DNA of 64,000 nt from Planctomycetaceae bacterium (GTDB taxonomy: Bacteria > Planctomycetota > PLA2): contig WYBS01000088.1 in the NCBI GenBank assembly GCA_011525755.1, positions 1 to 64,000 on the forward strand. The letters are read 5' to 3'. The notes under the pieces were generated by a model. It was not told the DNA's origin. It made no database searches and saw only the letters and a program-made list of their open reading frames with translations. This document shows positions 1-8,419 of the stretch, in pieces (position 1 is the stretch's first letter; every line of letters starts with the position of its first letter). Both the position numbers and the translations under genes were made by a program.

Positions 1-415
1 GGACGACGCGCACGAGCTCCCGGAGGGCGGCGAGGCGAGCGGGAGCGCCGGTGCTCAGGTACGCATCGACCACGTCGTCCACGGCGCTCTCGCAGTCGTC
101 GGAGTCCTCGTAGGACCGGAGGACCGCGCGCGCGGGGACGCTCCCCGGCGCGTGCGCGAGGAGCTGCACGCCGAGGACCTCCGCGCGGAGGCCCTCGCCC
201 CTCGCGAGACGCGCCTCCCTCTCGGCGAGGAGCACGGCGGGGAGGAAGCGGGACGACGGGAACCTCGCCCGGAACCTCTCGGCCTCCTCGGCGACCGCGG
301 CGGGGTCGCTCCCGCCGATCCGGGCCTGAAGGTCGAGGAACGCGCGCTCCTCCCCTTCCTCGCCGGCCAAGGCCGCGCACGCGATCACGAGGAGGAGGAG
401 CACCCGACCCCGCAT
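1..415 (-). CDS. exported hypothetical protein (3' end beyond window)
   Basis: The reading frame is open from an ATG at 415 to the window edge, so only the N-terminal 138 codons are present. They begin with a signal peptide (Arg at positions 2 and 4, then a Leu/Val/Ala-rich core and an ALAGEE cleavage region). The mature part is rich in Ala, Arg and Glu and looks helical, like the periplasmic helical-repeat proteins elsewhere in the window. No catalytic motif is visible and I do not recognise a family. Codons end almost always in G or C, matching the local coding style. A TAGCCT hexamer ends 8 nt before the ATG and there is no Shine-Dalgarno, so the mRNA may be leaderless. Confidence 0.7.
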   Translation of the reverse strand, partial: MRGRVLLLLVIACAALAGEEGEERAFLDLQARIGGSDPAAVAEEAERFRARFPSSRFLPAVLLAEREARLARGEGLRAEVLGVQLLAHAPGSVPARAVLRSYEDSDDCESAVDDVVDAYLSTGAPARLAALRELVRVV

Positions 416-423
416 GGGCTCCG

Positions 424-429
424 AGGCTA
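424..429 (-). promoter_or_regulatory. putative -10 element (TAGCCT)
   Basis: On the minus strand TAGCCT ends 8 nt before the ATG at 415. It follows the leaderless pattern seen at many genes of this window. Confidence 0.35.
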
Positions 430-460
430 CCAGAACCGCGGTGCTACAGTGGCGAGCGCG

Positions 461-709
461 ATGGCCGGCTTTTTCCGCCGCTGGTGGGCATACCTGTTCT
501 GGGGCCTCCTCTTCGGCCTCTACGCGCTCGTGCCGTCGTGATGAGGCAGCCCCGTCTACACGCTGCCCAGGTTCTGGGTATGCCTCGCGCTTCTCCTCGT
601 GACGATCGGTCTCGCGCTGACACGGGCGCGCCGCGAGGCTCTCGCCGATCGTCTCAAGAAGATGCAAGACCCATCCCCCCCGCCCCCTCCCGTCCCTGAT
701 CAGGAATAG
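461..709 (+). pseudogene. small two-helix membrane ORF split by in-frame TGA TGA
   Basis: From ATG 461 the frame encodes 26 residues ending in a Trp/Phe/Leu-rich helix, then meets two consecutive TGA codons (539-544). The same frame then stays open for 54 more codons to TAG at 707. This second part carries another hydrophobic helix (FWVCLALLLVTIGLAL), an Arg/Lys-rich stretch and a Pro-rich tail. Both halves look like one short bitopic or hairpin membrane protein. TACAGT (446-451) ends 9 nt before the ATG. A 6-bp hairpin (545-550 with 562-567) follows the stops directly. It could be a broken gene, two tiny proteins, or a readthrough product; the second half has no ATG, GTG or TTG start near its beginning. 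Confidence 0.4.
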
Positions 710-712
710 GCT
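707..712 (+). promoter_or_regulatory. putative -10 element (TAGGCT) containing a stop codon
   Basis: TAGGCT ends 6 nt before the ATG at 719. Its first three bases are the TAG stop of the preceding small ORF. Confidence 0.4.
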
Positions 713-718
713 TCGGGT

Positions 719-1360
719 ATGCGACGCCTCCTCATCGCCACAGCCCTCCTCGTCGCCGCGTGCGGCGGCGGCGGATCGAGCGCCGACCCGAACCTCCTCT
801 CCGCGGCGCAGTGCGCGGCGACGGGCCTCGCGGACCTCGACGAGGTCTTCGGCGAGGTGAGCGGGTTCCTCGCCGCGATCGGCGGCACGCTCCCGTCGAA
901 CGTCAACTACGACTCGAACACGGGCGACTTCTCGATCACGGCGAGCTTCGGCACGATCGACGGCAACGTCAGCTCGGGCGACGACATCAGCGACGGGATC
1001 GACGCCGGCGAGTCGGCGGGCGCGACATGGAGCATCAACCCCACGGGCGGCGCGACGATCACGGGCTCCGGCGTCTTCAACCTCGCGCGCACCTCCGCGA
1101 CCGTCTTCGGCATCACGGGCAACGGCTCGGTCGTCGACGGCGCGTGCGTCTTCAACGCGACGAACACGGATCTCGTCCTCGACCTCGCGTCGGGGCTCGG
1201 GCCCGTGGGCGGGTTCGACTTCAACGCGACGACGCCCGCGGGGCCGCTGCTCGGCTCGATGTCGTTCGACGGTTCGGACACGGCGGAGGTCGACGCGATG
1301 TTCGGTGGCATCGGGGTCACCTTCACGATCGACCTCGACACCTTCGACCCGAACGTGTAA
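719..1360 (+). CDS. hypothetical lipoprotein
   Basis: A 213-residue protein starting with a lipoprotein signal: two Arg, a hydrophobic core and the lipobox LVAAC with the acylated Cys at residue 15, followed by a Gly/Ser linker. The mature region is rich in Gly, Thr, Asn and Asp with alternating hydrophobic residues, suggesting an all-beta fold exposed on the membrane surface. I do not recognise the family. The start is supported by TAGGCT 6 nt upstream and by the position of the signal peptide. It is convergent with the DUF4382 lipoprotein gene at 1418-2497, with a hairpin between them. Confidence 0.75.
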   Translation: MRRLLIATALLVAACGGGGSSADPNLLSAAQCAATGLADLDEVFGEVSGFLAAIGGTLPSNVNYDSNTGDFSITASFGTIDGNVSSGDDISDGIDAGESAGATWSINPTGGATITGSGVFNLARTSATVFGITGNGSVVDGACVFNATNTDLVLDLASGLGPVGGFDFNATTPAGPLLGSMSFDGSDTAEVDAMFGGIGVTFTIDLDTFDPNV

Positions 1361-1369
1361 ACGGACGAT

Positions 1370-1389
1370 CCCGCCCCCGCCGAGGCGGG
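1370..1389. terminator. hairpin between convergent genes
   Basis: CCCGCC (1370-1375) pairs with GGCGGG (1384-1389) across an 8-nt loop, between the stops of the convergent genes at 719-1360 and 1418-2497. No T-tract follows on either strand, so it is only a candidate terminator. Confidence 0.35.
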
Positions 1390-1417
1390 CCACCCCGCAT
1401 CCGGGCGAGCCCCTTCG

Positions 1418-2497
1418 CTACGGGAGGCCGAGCGTCAGTCCGCCCGTGTCCGCGCCGGCCGCGACGACGACGTCCTCGACGCGGTCGGCCTCGGCGCCGC
1501 CGACGAACAGCACGACGTCGTAGGTGCCGACGGCCACGTCGCCGAAGGAGAACCCCCCCGTGTCGGGGTCGGGCCCCGCGGCGGCGAGGAAGCGTCCCTG
1601 CCACACCAGGTGGACCTCGGCGCTTTCGTCGGTGAGCGTCGTCCCGGAGATGCTCCCCGTCTCCGCCGGATCGAGCGCGAAGTCCCGCCCGCCGACGATC
1701 GTCCCCGCCGGGACGAGGACATCCGTGATCGCGGCCGGCGCGTACCCCTTGGCCCACGCCACGACGTCGTAGGTCGCGGGCGCGACCGGGCCGAGCCGGT
1801 AGGCCCCGTCCGGCCCCGAGAGCGCGGAGACGATCTCGTCCCCGGCCTGCTGCGCGGAGAGCACGGCGCCCTCGACCGGGTTCCCCGTGCCGGAGTCGGT
1901 CACGGTCCCCTCGATCGCGCCGCGCACGGTCGACGCGACGAGCGTGAGGCGCGGCTTCAGGATGTACTCGTCCTGCGTCCCGCGCCTCACGATCGAGCGC
2001 CGAACGTTGAAGTCGATGAGGAGCTCCGTGAGCTTCCCCTCCTCGATCGTGAACGGGTCGAGGAGCTTCAACCCCGTCTGCGCGCCGCTCGGGATCGAGA
2101 GCCGGAAGTCCTCGCCGCCGATCACGATCCGGTTCGGCCCGATCGGCCGGGGCGGGGGCCCGCCGCCCGGCTGCCCGCCGACGACGATGAGCCGGACGCC
2201 GCCGTACTGGCCGGGCTCGAGCGCCGCCTCGCCGATCACCGCGGTCACGTCGTTCCGCAGCGCGAGCAGCTCGATCTCCTGGTCCTCGTCGTTCACGACG
2301 ACGAAGGTCTCGACCCCGTCGACGATCCTCACGACCTCGACGCGGTCGATCATGACGTAGACCGCTTCGGCCTCGTCCACCGGGCTGTCCGAGAGGAACA
2401 GCCGCAGGTTCGGCTCGCCCGAAAGGGCCTCTTCCGACCCGCCTCCGCCGCAGGAGACGGCCACGCCGAGGAATGCGCACGCGAGGAGGTATCTCAT
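1418..2497 (-). CDS. DUF4382-type lipoprotein with carboxypeptidase-regulatory-like domains
   Basis: About 360 residues. The N-terminus is a lipoprotein signal with lipobox AVSC followed by four Gly. Residues about 30-195 resemble DUF4382: LFLSDSPVDEAEAVYVMIDR opens the domain and is followed by alternating strands. Then come two carboxypeptidase-regulatory-like beta sandwiches; the first has the typical GTVTDSGTGNPVEGAVLSA opening with GPDGAYRL. Such proteins are cell-surface lipoproteins of unknown role, and the sandwich repeats suggest adhesion or scaffolding. The start is ATG 2497; an in-frame ATG at 2506 is possible. No enzyme motif is present. Confidence 0.75.
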   Translation of the reverse strand: MRYLLACAFLGVAVSCGGGGSEEALSGEPNLRLFLSDSPVDEAEAVYVMIDRVEVVRIVDGVETFVVVNDEDQEIELLALRNDVTAVIGEAALEPGQYGGVRLIVVGGQPGGGPPPRPIGPNRIVIGGEDFRLSIPSGAQTGLKLLDPFTIEEGKLTELLIDFNVRRSIVRRGTQDEYILKPRLTLVASTVRGAIEGTVTDSGTGNPVEGAVLSAQQAGDEIVSALSGPDGAYRLGPVAPATYDVVAWAKGYAPAAITDVLVPAGTIVGGRDFALDPAETGSISGTTLTDESAEVHLVWQGRFLAAAGPDPDTGGFSFGDVAVGTYDVVLFVGGAEADRVEDVVVAAGADTGGLTLGLP

Positions 2498-2625
2498 GTC
2501 GACCATCGTGCGCGGGCGCGGACGGGGATCAAGCATCATCGGATCGGCAATGCGCCCCATTCCGGCACGATGCGCTGCCGCCGTCCATCCTGCCGGACAT
2601 GTGCGGTCGCGGCGCCCCCTGCCGT

Positions 2626-2631
2626 TACAGT
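2626..2631 (+). promoter_or_regulatory. putative -10 element (TACAGT)
   Basis: TACAGT ends 7 nt before the ATG at 2639 with no Shine-Dalgarno between, so transcription would begin at or next to the start codon. Confidence 0.45.
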
Positions 2632-2638
2632 GGGGTCG

Positions 2639-4390
2639 ATGATCCGCAGCATCGGCAAGGCGCTCCTCGGCAAGGCGACCCCGTTCCAAATCCGCGCGAG
2701 CACGGTCCTCGGCGGCGCGCTCGGCTTCACCGCGGACCTGGAGCGGGCGCCCGCCCTGACGGTCGGACTCGTCCTCGTCGTCCTCGTGCTCAACACGAAC
2801 ATCTGGCTCGCGACGATCACGGCGCTTCTCGGCGCGGCCCTCGGTCTCCTGCTCCTCCCGGCGAGCTTCCATGTCGGCCGCCTCCTCCTCGACGGCCCGA
2901 CGCGGGGGCTCTTCGAGGCGCTCATCAACGCGCCGGTCCTCGCCCTCTGCGGCTTTCAGTACTACGCGATCACGGGAGGGCTCGTTCTCGGCCTCGCGAG
3001 CGGCTGGGTCCTCGGCGCTCTCCTCTCCCGGCTGGTGCGCCGGACGCGCGAGGCATTCCTCAACCTCGACGCGGGCTCCGAGAAGTTCCGTGCCATCGCG
3101 GGCAAACGCCACGTGCGTGTCGCGAGCTGGCTCGTGCTCGGCGCGGCGCCCTCGCGCGAGGCGTACGAGAAGCTCGCGAAGAAGCGCGTCGGCAACCCCG
3201 TGCGCATCTGGGGCGCGGGCCTCGCCATCGCCATCGTGGTCGCGATCTTCCTCCTCGCGGGCTTCCTCGCGGGCCCCTTCCTCGCGTCGAGGCTCCGCGC
3301 GGGCCTCGAGAGCGTCAACGGCGCGACGGTGGACCTCGCGGGCGCGACGATCGACCTCGGGAAGGGCAGCGTCTCGCTCGACGGCCTCGCGATGGCCGAC
3401 CCGAACGACCTCCCGACGGACCTCTTCCGCACGGTGAAGGTCGAGGCGAACCTCGCGGGACAGGACCTCCTCCGTCGGCGGCTCCGCTTCGACCGGATCG
3501 TCGTCGACCTCGCGGCGAGCGGGAAGAAACGCGACACGCCCGGCCGCCGGACCGACGCGGCGCCCGTGCCGCAGGACGCGCCGCCGGGCGAGACGCCGCC
3601 GGGCGAGGGGTACAAATCCGTCGACGACTACCTGAACGATGCCGAGGCGTGGCGCGACCGGCTCGCGCAGCTCCGCAGCTGGCTCGAGAAGTTCGCGGGC
3701 TCCGGGAAGCCCGAGTCGAAGGAGAAGCTCGAGGAGCGGCTGCGGCGGGAGATCCGCGAGAGAGGCTACGCGTGGGCGTCGGCGGAGCACCTCGTCCGCG
3801 GCGCGCCGACGCTCCTGATCTCGGAGCTCAGGATCGAGCGGCTCGAGGCGCTCCAGATCGGCGGCAAGCAGCTGAGCATCGTCGGCACGAACCTGTCGAC
3901 GCACCCGTCCCTCTCCCCCGGACCCCCTCACCTCGTGGTCACGTCGGAGGACGGCTCGATCCGCTTCGAGGTCGGCTCCGCGGAGACGGGCCGCGCGCTG
4001 TCGTTCGCGCTCAACGGCGTGGACGGCGACTCGATCGGCCGGGCGCTCAGGGCGTCGCCCGTGAAGGGCGGCAAGGTCGACCTTTCGCTCAAGGGGAGGT
4101 GGGAGGGCTCGGGAACCGGAGGGGTGGACCTGAAGCTCGATACGACGCTCCTCGGCACGACGCTCGCGCTGCCGGGCGCGAAGGAGCAGCGGATCGACAG
4201 GCTCGTTCTGCCGCTCGCGGTACGGGGCACGCTCGAGGATCCGCGGATCCTGCTCCGCGACGAGGAGCTCACGAAGGCGCTGGTCGCGGCCGGGCAGAAG
4301 GAGCTCGCGTCGAAGCTCGCGGACGAGGCGGGCAGGCGGCTCGGCGACGACGCGAAGAAGGCGCTCGAGGGGTTCCTCGGCGGGAAGTAG
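2639..4390 (+). CDS. large membrane protein: N-terminal multi-helix domain plus AsmA-like C-terminal region
   Basis: 583 residues. The N-terminal part (about 1-220) carries several membrane helices, around 41-75, 100-131 and 193-219. The remainder is extracytoplasmic: a segment typical of AsmA/DUF748-like proteins (repeated VDLAG, IDLGKG and SLDGLAMADP patterns, about 225-285), a charged helical stretch, then more beta-rich AsmA-like sequence. The arrangement resembles the adjacent TIGR03546 and TIGR03545 families joined in one chain; that match is from memory and needs a profile search. AsmA-like proteins act in envelope lipid transport or outer-membrane assembly. The gene is convergent with the methyltransferase gene, with only 8 nt between the stops. 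Confidence 0.65.
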   Translation: MIRSIGKALLGKATPFQIRASTVLGGALGFTADLERAPALTVGLVLVVLVLNTNIWLATITALLGAALGLLLLPASFHVGRLLLDGPTRGLFEALINAPVLALCGFQYYAITGGLVLGLASGWVLGALLSRLVRRTREAFLNLDAGSEKFRAIAGKRHVRVASWLVLGAAPSREAYEKLAKKRVGNPVRIWGAGLAIAIVVAIFLLAGFLAGPFLASRLRAGLESVNGATVDLAGATIDLGKGSVSLDGLAMADPNDLPTDLFRTVKVEANLAGQDLLRRRLRFDRIVVDLAASGKKRDTPGRRTDAAPVPQDAPPGETPPGEGYKSVDDYLNDAEAWRDRLAQLRSWLEKFAGSGKPESKEKLEERLRREIRERGYAWASAEHLVRGAPTLLISELRIERLEALQIGGKQLSIVGTNLSTHPSLSPGPPHLVVTSEDGSIRFEVGSAETGRALSFALNGVDGDSIGRALRASPVKGGKVDLSLKGRWEGSGTGGVDLKLDTTLLGTTLALPGAKEQRIDRLVLPLAVRGTLEDPRILLRDEELTKALVAAGQKELASKLADEAGRRLGDDAKKALEGFLGGK

Positions 4391-4398
4391 CGTCGGCT

Positions 4399-5115
4399 TC
4401 AGCGCCGCTGCGCGAACGCGACGAGGTGGAGGCCCATCGCGAGGCGGCACCGCAGGGCGTCGTAGGCGCGGCCGACACCGATCGCCCCGAGCAGCCGGCG
4501 CACCTTCGGCGAGTTCGCGAGCGCGAGCGCGCCCCGGCTGCCGTAGCCGGGGACGATCGTCTTGATCTCGATCAGACGGAAACGCGGCTCGAGCAGCCGG
4601 CAGAGCTGCCTGCGGTCGACCCATTTCTCGATCGGCTGCAGCCCCCACGCCTCGTGCTCCGCCCGCGACCGGCGCTCCTGCACCCACCGGTTGGGAGTGG
4701 TGATCGCGAGGAAGCCGCAGGGTTTCAGCGCGCCCGCCGCGATCTCGAGGTATCGCGTCTGGTCCTCGACGTGCTCGATCACCTCCTGGCTCACGACGAT
4801 GTCGAAGGAAGAGCTCGGAAGATCGGCCGCGAACACGTCGCCCGCGAGCCACTGGACGTCGGGCCACCGCGCGCGGGCGCCCTCGATCGCCTGTTCGGAG
4901 AGGTCGATGCCCGTCGTCGGCCCGACCGCCGAGAGCATCGCCGTGAGCTGCCCCCGCCCGCAGCCGAGGTCGAGGATGCGCGGCGCGGTGAGCCCCGTGC
5001 GCTCGAGCAGCGCGAGGATCGCCCGCGCCCGCTCCCTCTCGAGCGGGTTCATGTCGCCGGCCTCGCTCCAACGGCGGTCGTAGTAGGCGCGCTGCGCCTC
5101 GATGCTTGAGGTCAC
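4399..5115 (-). CDS. class I SAM-dependent methyltransferase
   Basis: 238 residues with a complete class I methyltransferase core. Motif I is LDLGCGRGQLT (about 47-57), the acidic end of strand 2 is GIDLSEQAIEGA, motif II is WLAGDVF, and SFDIVVSQEVIEHVED corresponds to the post-motif region of UbiG/methyltransf_11-type enzymes. The substrate cannot be told from sequence. The start is GTG 5115; a TATAGA hexamer ends 4 nt upstream. The upstream neighbour in the same direction is a glycosyltransferase, which would fit a role in polysaccharide or small-molecule modification, but that is inference. Confidence 0.8.
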   Translation of the reverse strand: MTSSIEAQRAYYDRRWSEAGDMNPLERERARAILALLERTGLTAPRILDLGCGRGQLTAMLSAVGPTTGIDLSEQAIEGARARWPDVQWLAGDVFAADLPSSSFDIVVSQEVIEHVEDQTRYLEIAAGALKPCGFLAITTPNRWVQERRSRAEHEAWGLQPIEKWVDRRQLCRLLEPRFRLIEIKTIVPGYGSRGALALANSPKVRRLLGAIGVGRAYDALRCRLAMGLHLVAFAQRR

Positions 5116-5208
5116 GCCCTCTATATCGGCATTCCCGCTGACACCGCAGGACGACCGCCCGATGCCCGGCCGCGGCCGCGCCCCCGGGGGCTCCGGCCCG
5201 GCCCCGGC

Positions 5209-6321
5209 CTAGGACGCGGCGGCGCGGTACCGCTCGAGCAGCCGCGCGGCACATCGCTCGAGGTCGAACTCCCGCTCCACCCGCGCGCGGCCGGCCGCGC
5301 CGAGCCGCCCCCGCAGCGCGGGATCCCCGGCGACCCGCGCGAGCGCGGCGGCGAACGCGGAGGTGTCCCTCTCCTCCACGAGCAGCCCCGTCCTCCCGTC
5401 CTCGACCGCGTCGCGGATGCCGCCGTGGCGCGTGGCGACGACGGGCAGCGAGGCCTCCATCGCCTCGAGCACGCTCACCGGAAGGCCCTCCGCGTCCCCG
5501 TCAGGCGTCGTCCGGCTGTTGAGCGCGAAGAGATCGCTCTCGCCGAGGAGGCGCGCGACCTCCGCGGGCGCGCACGTCCCGTGGAGCCGCACGGTCCCCC
5601 GGAGCCCCCCCGCGTCGATGCGCCGCTCGACCTCCGCGCGCTCCGGGCCGTCGCCGACGATGTCGAGCGAGAGCGGCGCGCCCAAAGCCCTCGCCTTCCC
5701 GAGCGCGTCGACGAGGTCCGGCACGCCCTTGACCGGATGGAGCCGCGCGACCGTGATCGCGCGCACCTCGCCGCGGATCGGGTGGGGGCGCGGGGGCCCC
5801 ACCGGCACGCCCATCGGGATCACGTGAAGGCGGTCCTCGGGGCAGCCGAGCCGCACGAGCCGCTCGCGCACCGTCTCGGAGACCGCGAGGACGCCCGCGG
5901 CATGCTGGAAGAGGTGCGGGAGCGCGCGCCGGTACGACGGGTCCGTCGCGGGGAGGCTGCTCGTGTCGAAGCCGTGGAAGGTGACGAGGAGCGGCAGGCC
6001 GAGGAAGAGCATACGGAGCCCCGCGGGTCCGTAGTGCGCGTGGACGAGCGTCGCGTCGAGGTCGCGGAGCTTCCGCTCGACCGCGCGTTCGGTGGATGCG
6101 GGCAGCCGGTAGCCGTGGCGGGCGCCGAGCCAGCGCGCGGCCGCGTGCGCGCGGTCGAGGGGCGTGCGGGTCCGCGGCACGATAACCGTATTTTCATATG
6201 GAAACGTGGCGGGGTTCCGGTGCTCGTGCGTCAGGAGCGGCGCGCCGACCGCGCGCACCTGCCGCCACATCCAGACCTCGCTCGGGTTGCCGAAGGTCTC
6301 GGCGTAGACGACCGCGCCCAT
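5209..6321 (-). CDS. GT4-family glycosyltransferase
   Basis: 370 residues. The N-terminal half contains LVHAHYGPAG and LLVTFHGFDTSSLP, usual in GT4 acceptor-side domains. The C-terminal domain has ITVARLHPVKGVPDLVDAL, LDIVGDGPER and the EX7E-like donor-binding region EGLPVSVLEAMEASLPVVAT followed by GGIRDAVEDGRTGLLV. This is a cytoplasmic, retaining, nucleotide-sugar-dependent enzyme, probably for exopolysaccharide. A G-tract motif (5596-5611) lies inside the gene and encodes the loop AGGLRG. ATG 6321 is the only good start; TAGATA lies just upstream. Acceptor and donor are unknown. Confidence 0.85.
   Translation of the reverse strand: MGAVVYAETFGNPSEVWMWRQVRAVGAPLLTHEHRNPATFPYENTVIVPRTRTPLDRAHAAARWLGARHGYRLPASTERAVERKLRDLDATLVHAHYGPAGLRMLFLGLPLLVTFHGFDTSSLPATDPSYRRALPHLFQHAAGVLAVSETVRERLVRLGCPEDRLHVIPMGVPVGPPRPHPIRGEVRAITVARLHPVKGVPDLVDALGKARALGAPLSLDIVGDGPERAEVERRIDAGGLRGTVRLHGTCAPAEVARLLGESDLFALNSRTTPDGDAEGLPVSVLEAMEASLPVVATRHGGIRDAVEDGRTGLLVEERDTSAFAAALARVAGDPALRGRLGAAGRARVEREFDLERCAARLLERYRAAAS
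5596..5611 (-). repeat. dispersed G-tract motif copy
   Basis: On the minus strand this reads GGGGGGGCTCCGGGGG, within the GT4 gene. It is one of more than twenty copies in the window (see findings). Confidence 0.6.
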
Positions 6322-6344
6322 CCCTATCTAGGATCGGCCGGGCG

Positions 6345-6920
6345 CTACCCGAAGAGCTTCGCCACGGTCCGCGCGAGCGTCGCGCCGAGGCGGGCGACCG
6401 CGGCCTGCCGCTTCGCGTCCTTGAGCGTGCCGTCCTCCGCGAACGCGTCGTTCGCCTGCGGGACGGCCACCTGGCCCGGCAGCACCAGCACGCGGATGTT
6501 CGAGAGGCAGCTTCGCACGACCGCGAGCCCCCGGAGCCCCCCCAGGCTGCCCGGCGAGGCGCTCATCAGCGCCGCCACCTTGCCGTCGAAACACGCGAGC
6601 GGCGCCTCTCCCGGGGCGCTTCGCGACACCCAGTCGATCGTGTTCTTGAGGAGAGGCGTGATCGAGCTGTTGTACTCGGGCGCCGCGATGAGCAGCCCCT
6701 CGTGCGCGAGGAAGAGCTCCTTCAGCCTCCGCGCGTTCGGCGGCAGCCCGTCGCTCGCCTCGAGGTCGCCGTCGTAGATCGGGAGCGGGTGGTCCGAGAG
6801 CTCGAGGAGCGTCACCTCGGCCCCCGCGGCCCGCGCACCCTCGGCAGCGATCCGTATTAATTTACGGTTCAGCGAGTCGCGGCGCGCGCTGCCGGCGAAG
6901 GCGAGGATGCGGGGCGTCAT
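6345..6920 (-). CDS. NADPH-dependent FMN reductase family flavoprotein
   Basis: 191 residues with the flavodoxin-like fold of this family: the FMN phosphate loop AFAGSARRDSLNRKL at the N-terminus, then LIAAPEYNSSITPLLKNTID, the signature segment around the flavin ring, and SASPGSLGGLRG. These enzymes reduce FMN, quinones or other electrophiles in the cytoplasm. ATG 6920 is chosen over an upstream in-frame TTG at 6929. A TATCCT hexamer (6935-6930) would start transcription close to the ATG. It is divergent from the HEAT gene and shares a very compact promoter with it. Confidence 0.85.
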   Translation of the reverse strand: MTPRILAFAGSARRDSLNRKLIRIAAEGARAAGAEVTLLELSDHPLPIYDGDLEASDGLPPNARRLKELFLAHEGLLIAAPEYNSSITPLLKNTIDWVSRSAPGEAPLACFDGKVAALMSASPGSLGGLRGLAVVRSCLSNIRVLVLPGQVAVPQANDAFAEDGTLKDAKRQAAVARLGATLARTVAKLFG

Positions 6921-6929
6921 GCGGGGCAA

Positions 6930-6939
6930 AGGATACGAT
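6930..6939. promoter_or_regulatory. overlapping divergent -10 elements
   Basis: AGGATACGAT contains TACGAT on the plus strand (6934-6939, 7 nt before GTG 6947) and TATCCT on the minus strand (6935-6930, 9 nt before ATG 6920). The two putative -10 hexamers overlap by 2 bp, so transcription of the two genes could be mutually exclusive. Confidence 0.45.
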
Positions 6940-6946
6940 GGCGGTC

Positions 6947-8374
6947 GTGCGTGCGCGGTGGCTTCTCCTCCTTCTCCTCGCGGCGCCCGCCGGTGCGGAG
7001 GAGGGGGAAGGGGCTCCGGGGAAGGGGGAGGACCCGCACGCGGCGCTCGTGAAGCGGCTCTCGAGCGGCGACGCGGCGGAGCGGGAGAAGGCGGTCCGGG
7101 CGCTCGGGCGCGGGCCGGACGGGCGCGCGGTGCCCTTCGTGCGCGCCGCCCTCGACGACCCGGACGCGCGCGTGCGCGCCGCCGCGGCGGTCGCGCTCGT
7201 GCGCCTCGACGCCCCCGACGACCGCGTGCTCGACGCGCTGGTCGCGGCGCTCCGGCATCCCGACTGGTACACCCGCTGGGACGCGTGCGTCGCCCTCGGC
7301 TCGCTCGGCCCCCCCGCGAGGTCCGCCGCGCCGGCGCTCCTCGCGGCGGCGGGCGACAAGGATCTCGACCTCGCCCGCGACGCGGTGAACGCCGTTCTCC
7401 GCGTGGCGCCCGGGGATCCCCAGATCTGTGCCGGGCTCGTGCGCATGCTCGAGAGCGAGGCGGCCATCGACCGGCGGTCGCTCCTCGGCGCGCTCGAGGA
7501 GGCGGAGCAGATCGCGCTGGCGAGGGACTGGCTGGCGAAGGAGATGGTCTCGAACCGCCACGGACTCCGCGGCAGGGCGGCGACGCTCCTCGGCAAGTGC
7601 GGGGTGGAGGGGCTCGACACCCTCGTCCAAGAGCTCCGGAACGAGTCGTCCCCCGCGCGCTCCGGCGCCATGTACATGCTCGCGGACGAGGAGAGGATCG
7701 GCCCGGCCGTGTTCGTGGACGTGCTCGCCGATCCGCAGCCCGAGATGCGCCGGGCCGCGATCAAGGCGCTCCTGCGCCGGAAGGCCGCGGACGCGGCGCC
7801 AGCCATCGCGAAGCTGCTCGCGGACGAGGAGTTCGAGGTCCGCCTGGCGGCGGCGCAGGCGCTCGCGGGCCTCAAGACGCCTGTCCCCGAGGCCGGGCCG
7901 CCGCTGGTCCGCCTCGTGACGGAGGGCGACTTCGAACTCGCGACCGCCGCGCTCGACGCGATGCGTGCGACCGGGCTCGCGGCGCTCGCGGCGTTCCTCG
8001 AATTCCGCGTCGAGCGGGCGCGCGAGGGCACCGGTGCGGTCCTGGTCGTGCGGCTCCACCCGGAGGGCGTCGTCGAGGACCGGGTGGCGAGACTCGACGA
8101 GCTTCTCGCTGCGCTCGAGGACAACCGGCACGGCGCGCCGCTCGCCGCGGCGCTCCGGGACACGCTCGCGAAGGATGAGGACGTCCTCCTCGCGCTCGCG
8201 CTCGGATCGGAGGACGCGGCGGTCCGGAAGGCCGGCGCGATCCTCCTCGGCCACCTGGCGCGCGACCGCGCCGCCGCGATCCGCGCCCTGCGGAACGCGG
8301 CCCGGACCCACGACGCCGACGTCCGCGCGGCCGCGGAGGAGGCGATCGGGCGGCTCCAGTCCGGGCCGCGGTAG
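6947..8374 (+). CDS. exported HEAT-repeat protein
   Basis: About 475 residues. A signal peptide (Arg, then a run of Leu, then AAPAGAEEG) is followed by HEAT/armadillo-type helical pairs across almost the whole mature chain; examples are DPDARVRAAAAVALVRLDAP, DPQPEMRRAAIKALLRR and SEDAAVRKAGAILLGHLAR. Such proteins are periplasmic protein-protein interaction scaffolds and no catalytic residues are visible. GTG 6947 is preferred because TACGAT lies 7 nt upstream; an ATG at 6938 is in frame but overlaps that hexamer. It is convergent with the tricorn gene, with a strong hairpin between. Confidence 0.8.
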   Translation: MRARWLLLLLLAAPAGAEEGEGAPGKGEDPHAALVKRLSSGDAAEREKAVRALGRGPDGRAVPFVRAALDDPDARVRAAAAVALVRLDAPDDRVLDALVAALRHPDWYTRWDACVALGSLGPPARSAAPALLAAAGDKDLDLARDAVNAVLRVAPGDPQICAGLVRMLESEAAIDRRSLLGALEEAEQIALARDWLAKEMVSNRHGLRGRAATLLGKCGVEGLDTLVQELRNESSPARSGAMYMLADEERIGPAVFVDVLADPQPEMRRAAIKALLRRKAADAAPAIAKLLADEEFEVRLAAAQALAGLKTPVPEAGPPLVRLVTEGDFELATAALDAMRATGLAALAAFLEFRVERAREGTGAVLVVRLHPEGVVEDRVARLDELLAALEDNRHGAPLAAALRDTLAKDEDVLLALALGSEDAAVRKAGAILLGHLARDRAAAIRALRNAARTHDADVRAAAEEAIGRLQSGPR

Positions 8375-8419
8375 GCCCGCGGGGGCCGGTGCGTCCCCGA
8401 GGTCCTCGGCCGTCCGCAA

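Noticed and set aside
545-567. Hairpin directly after TGA TGA as a SECIS element
   Set aside because: Loop begins with CC, spacing from the stop is only about 6 nt and two stops are adjacent; it does not fit a bacterial SECIS.
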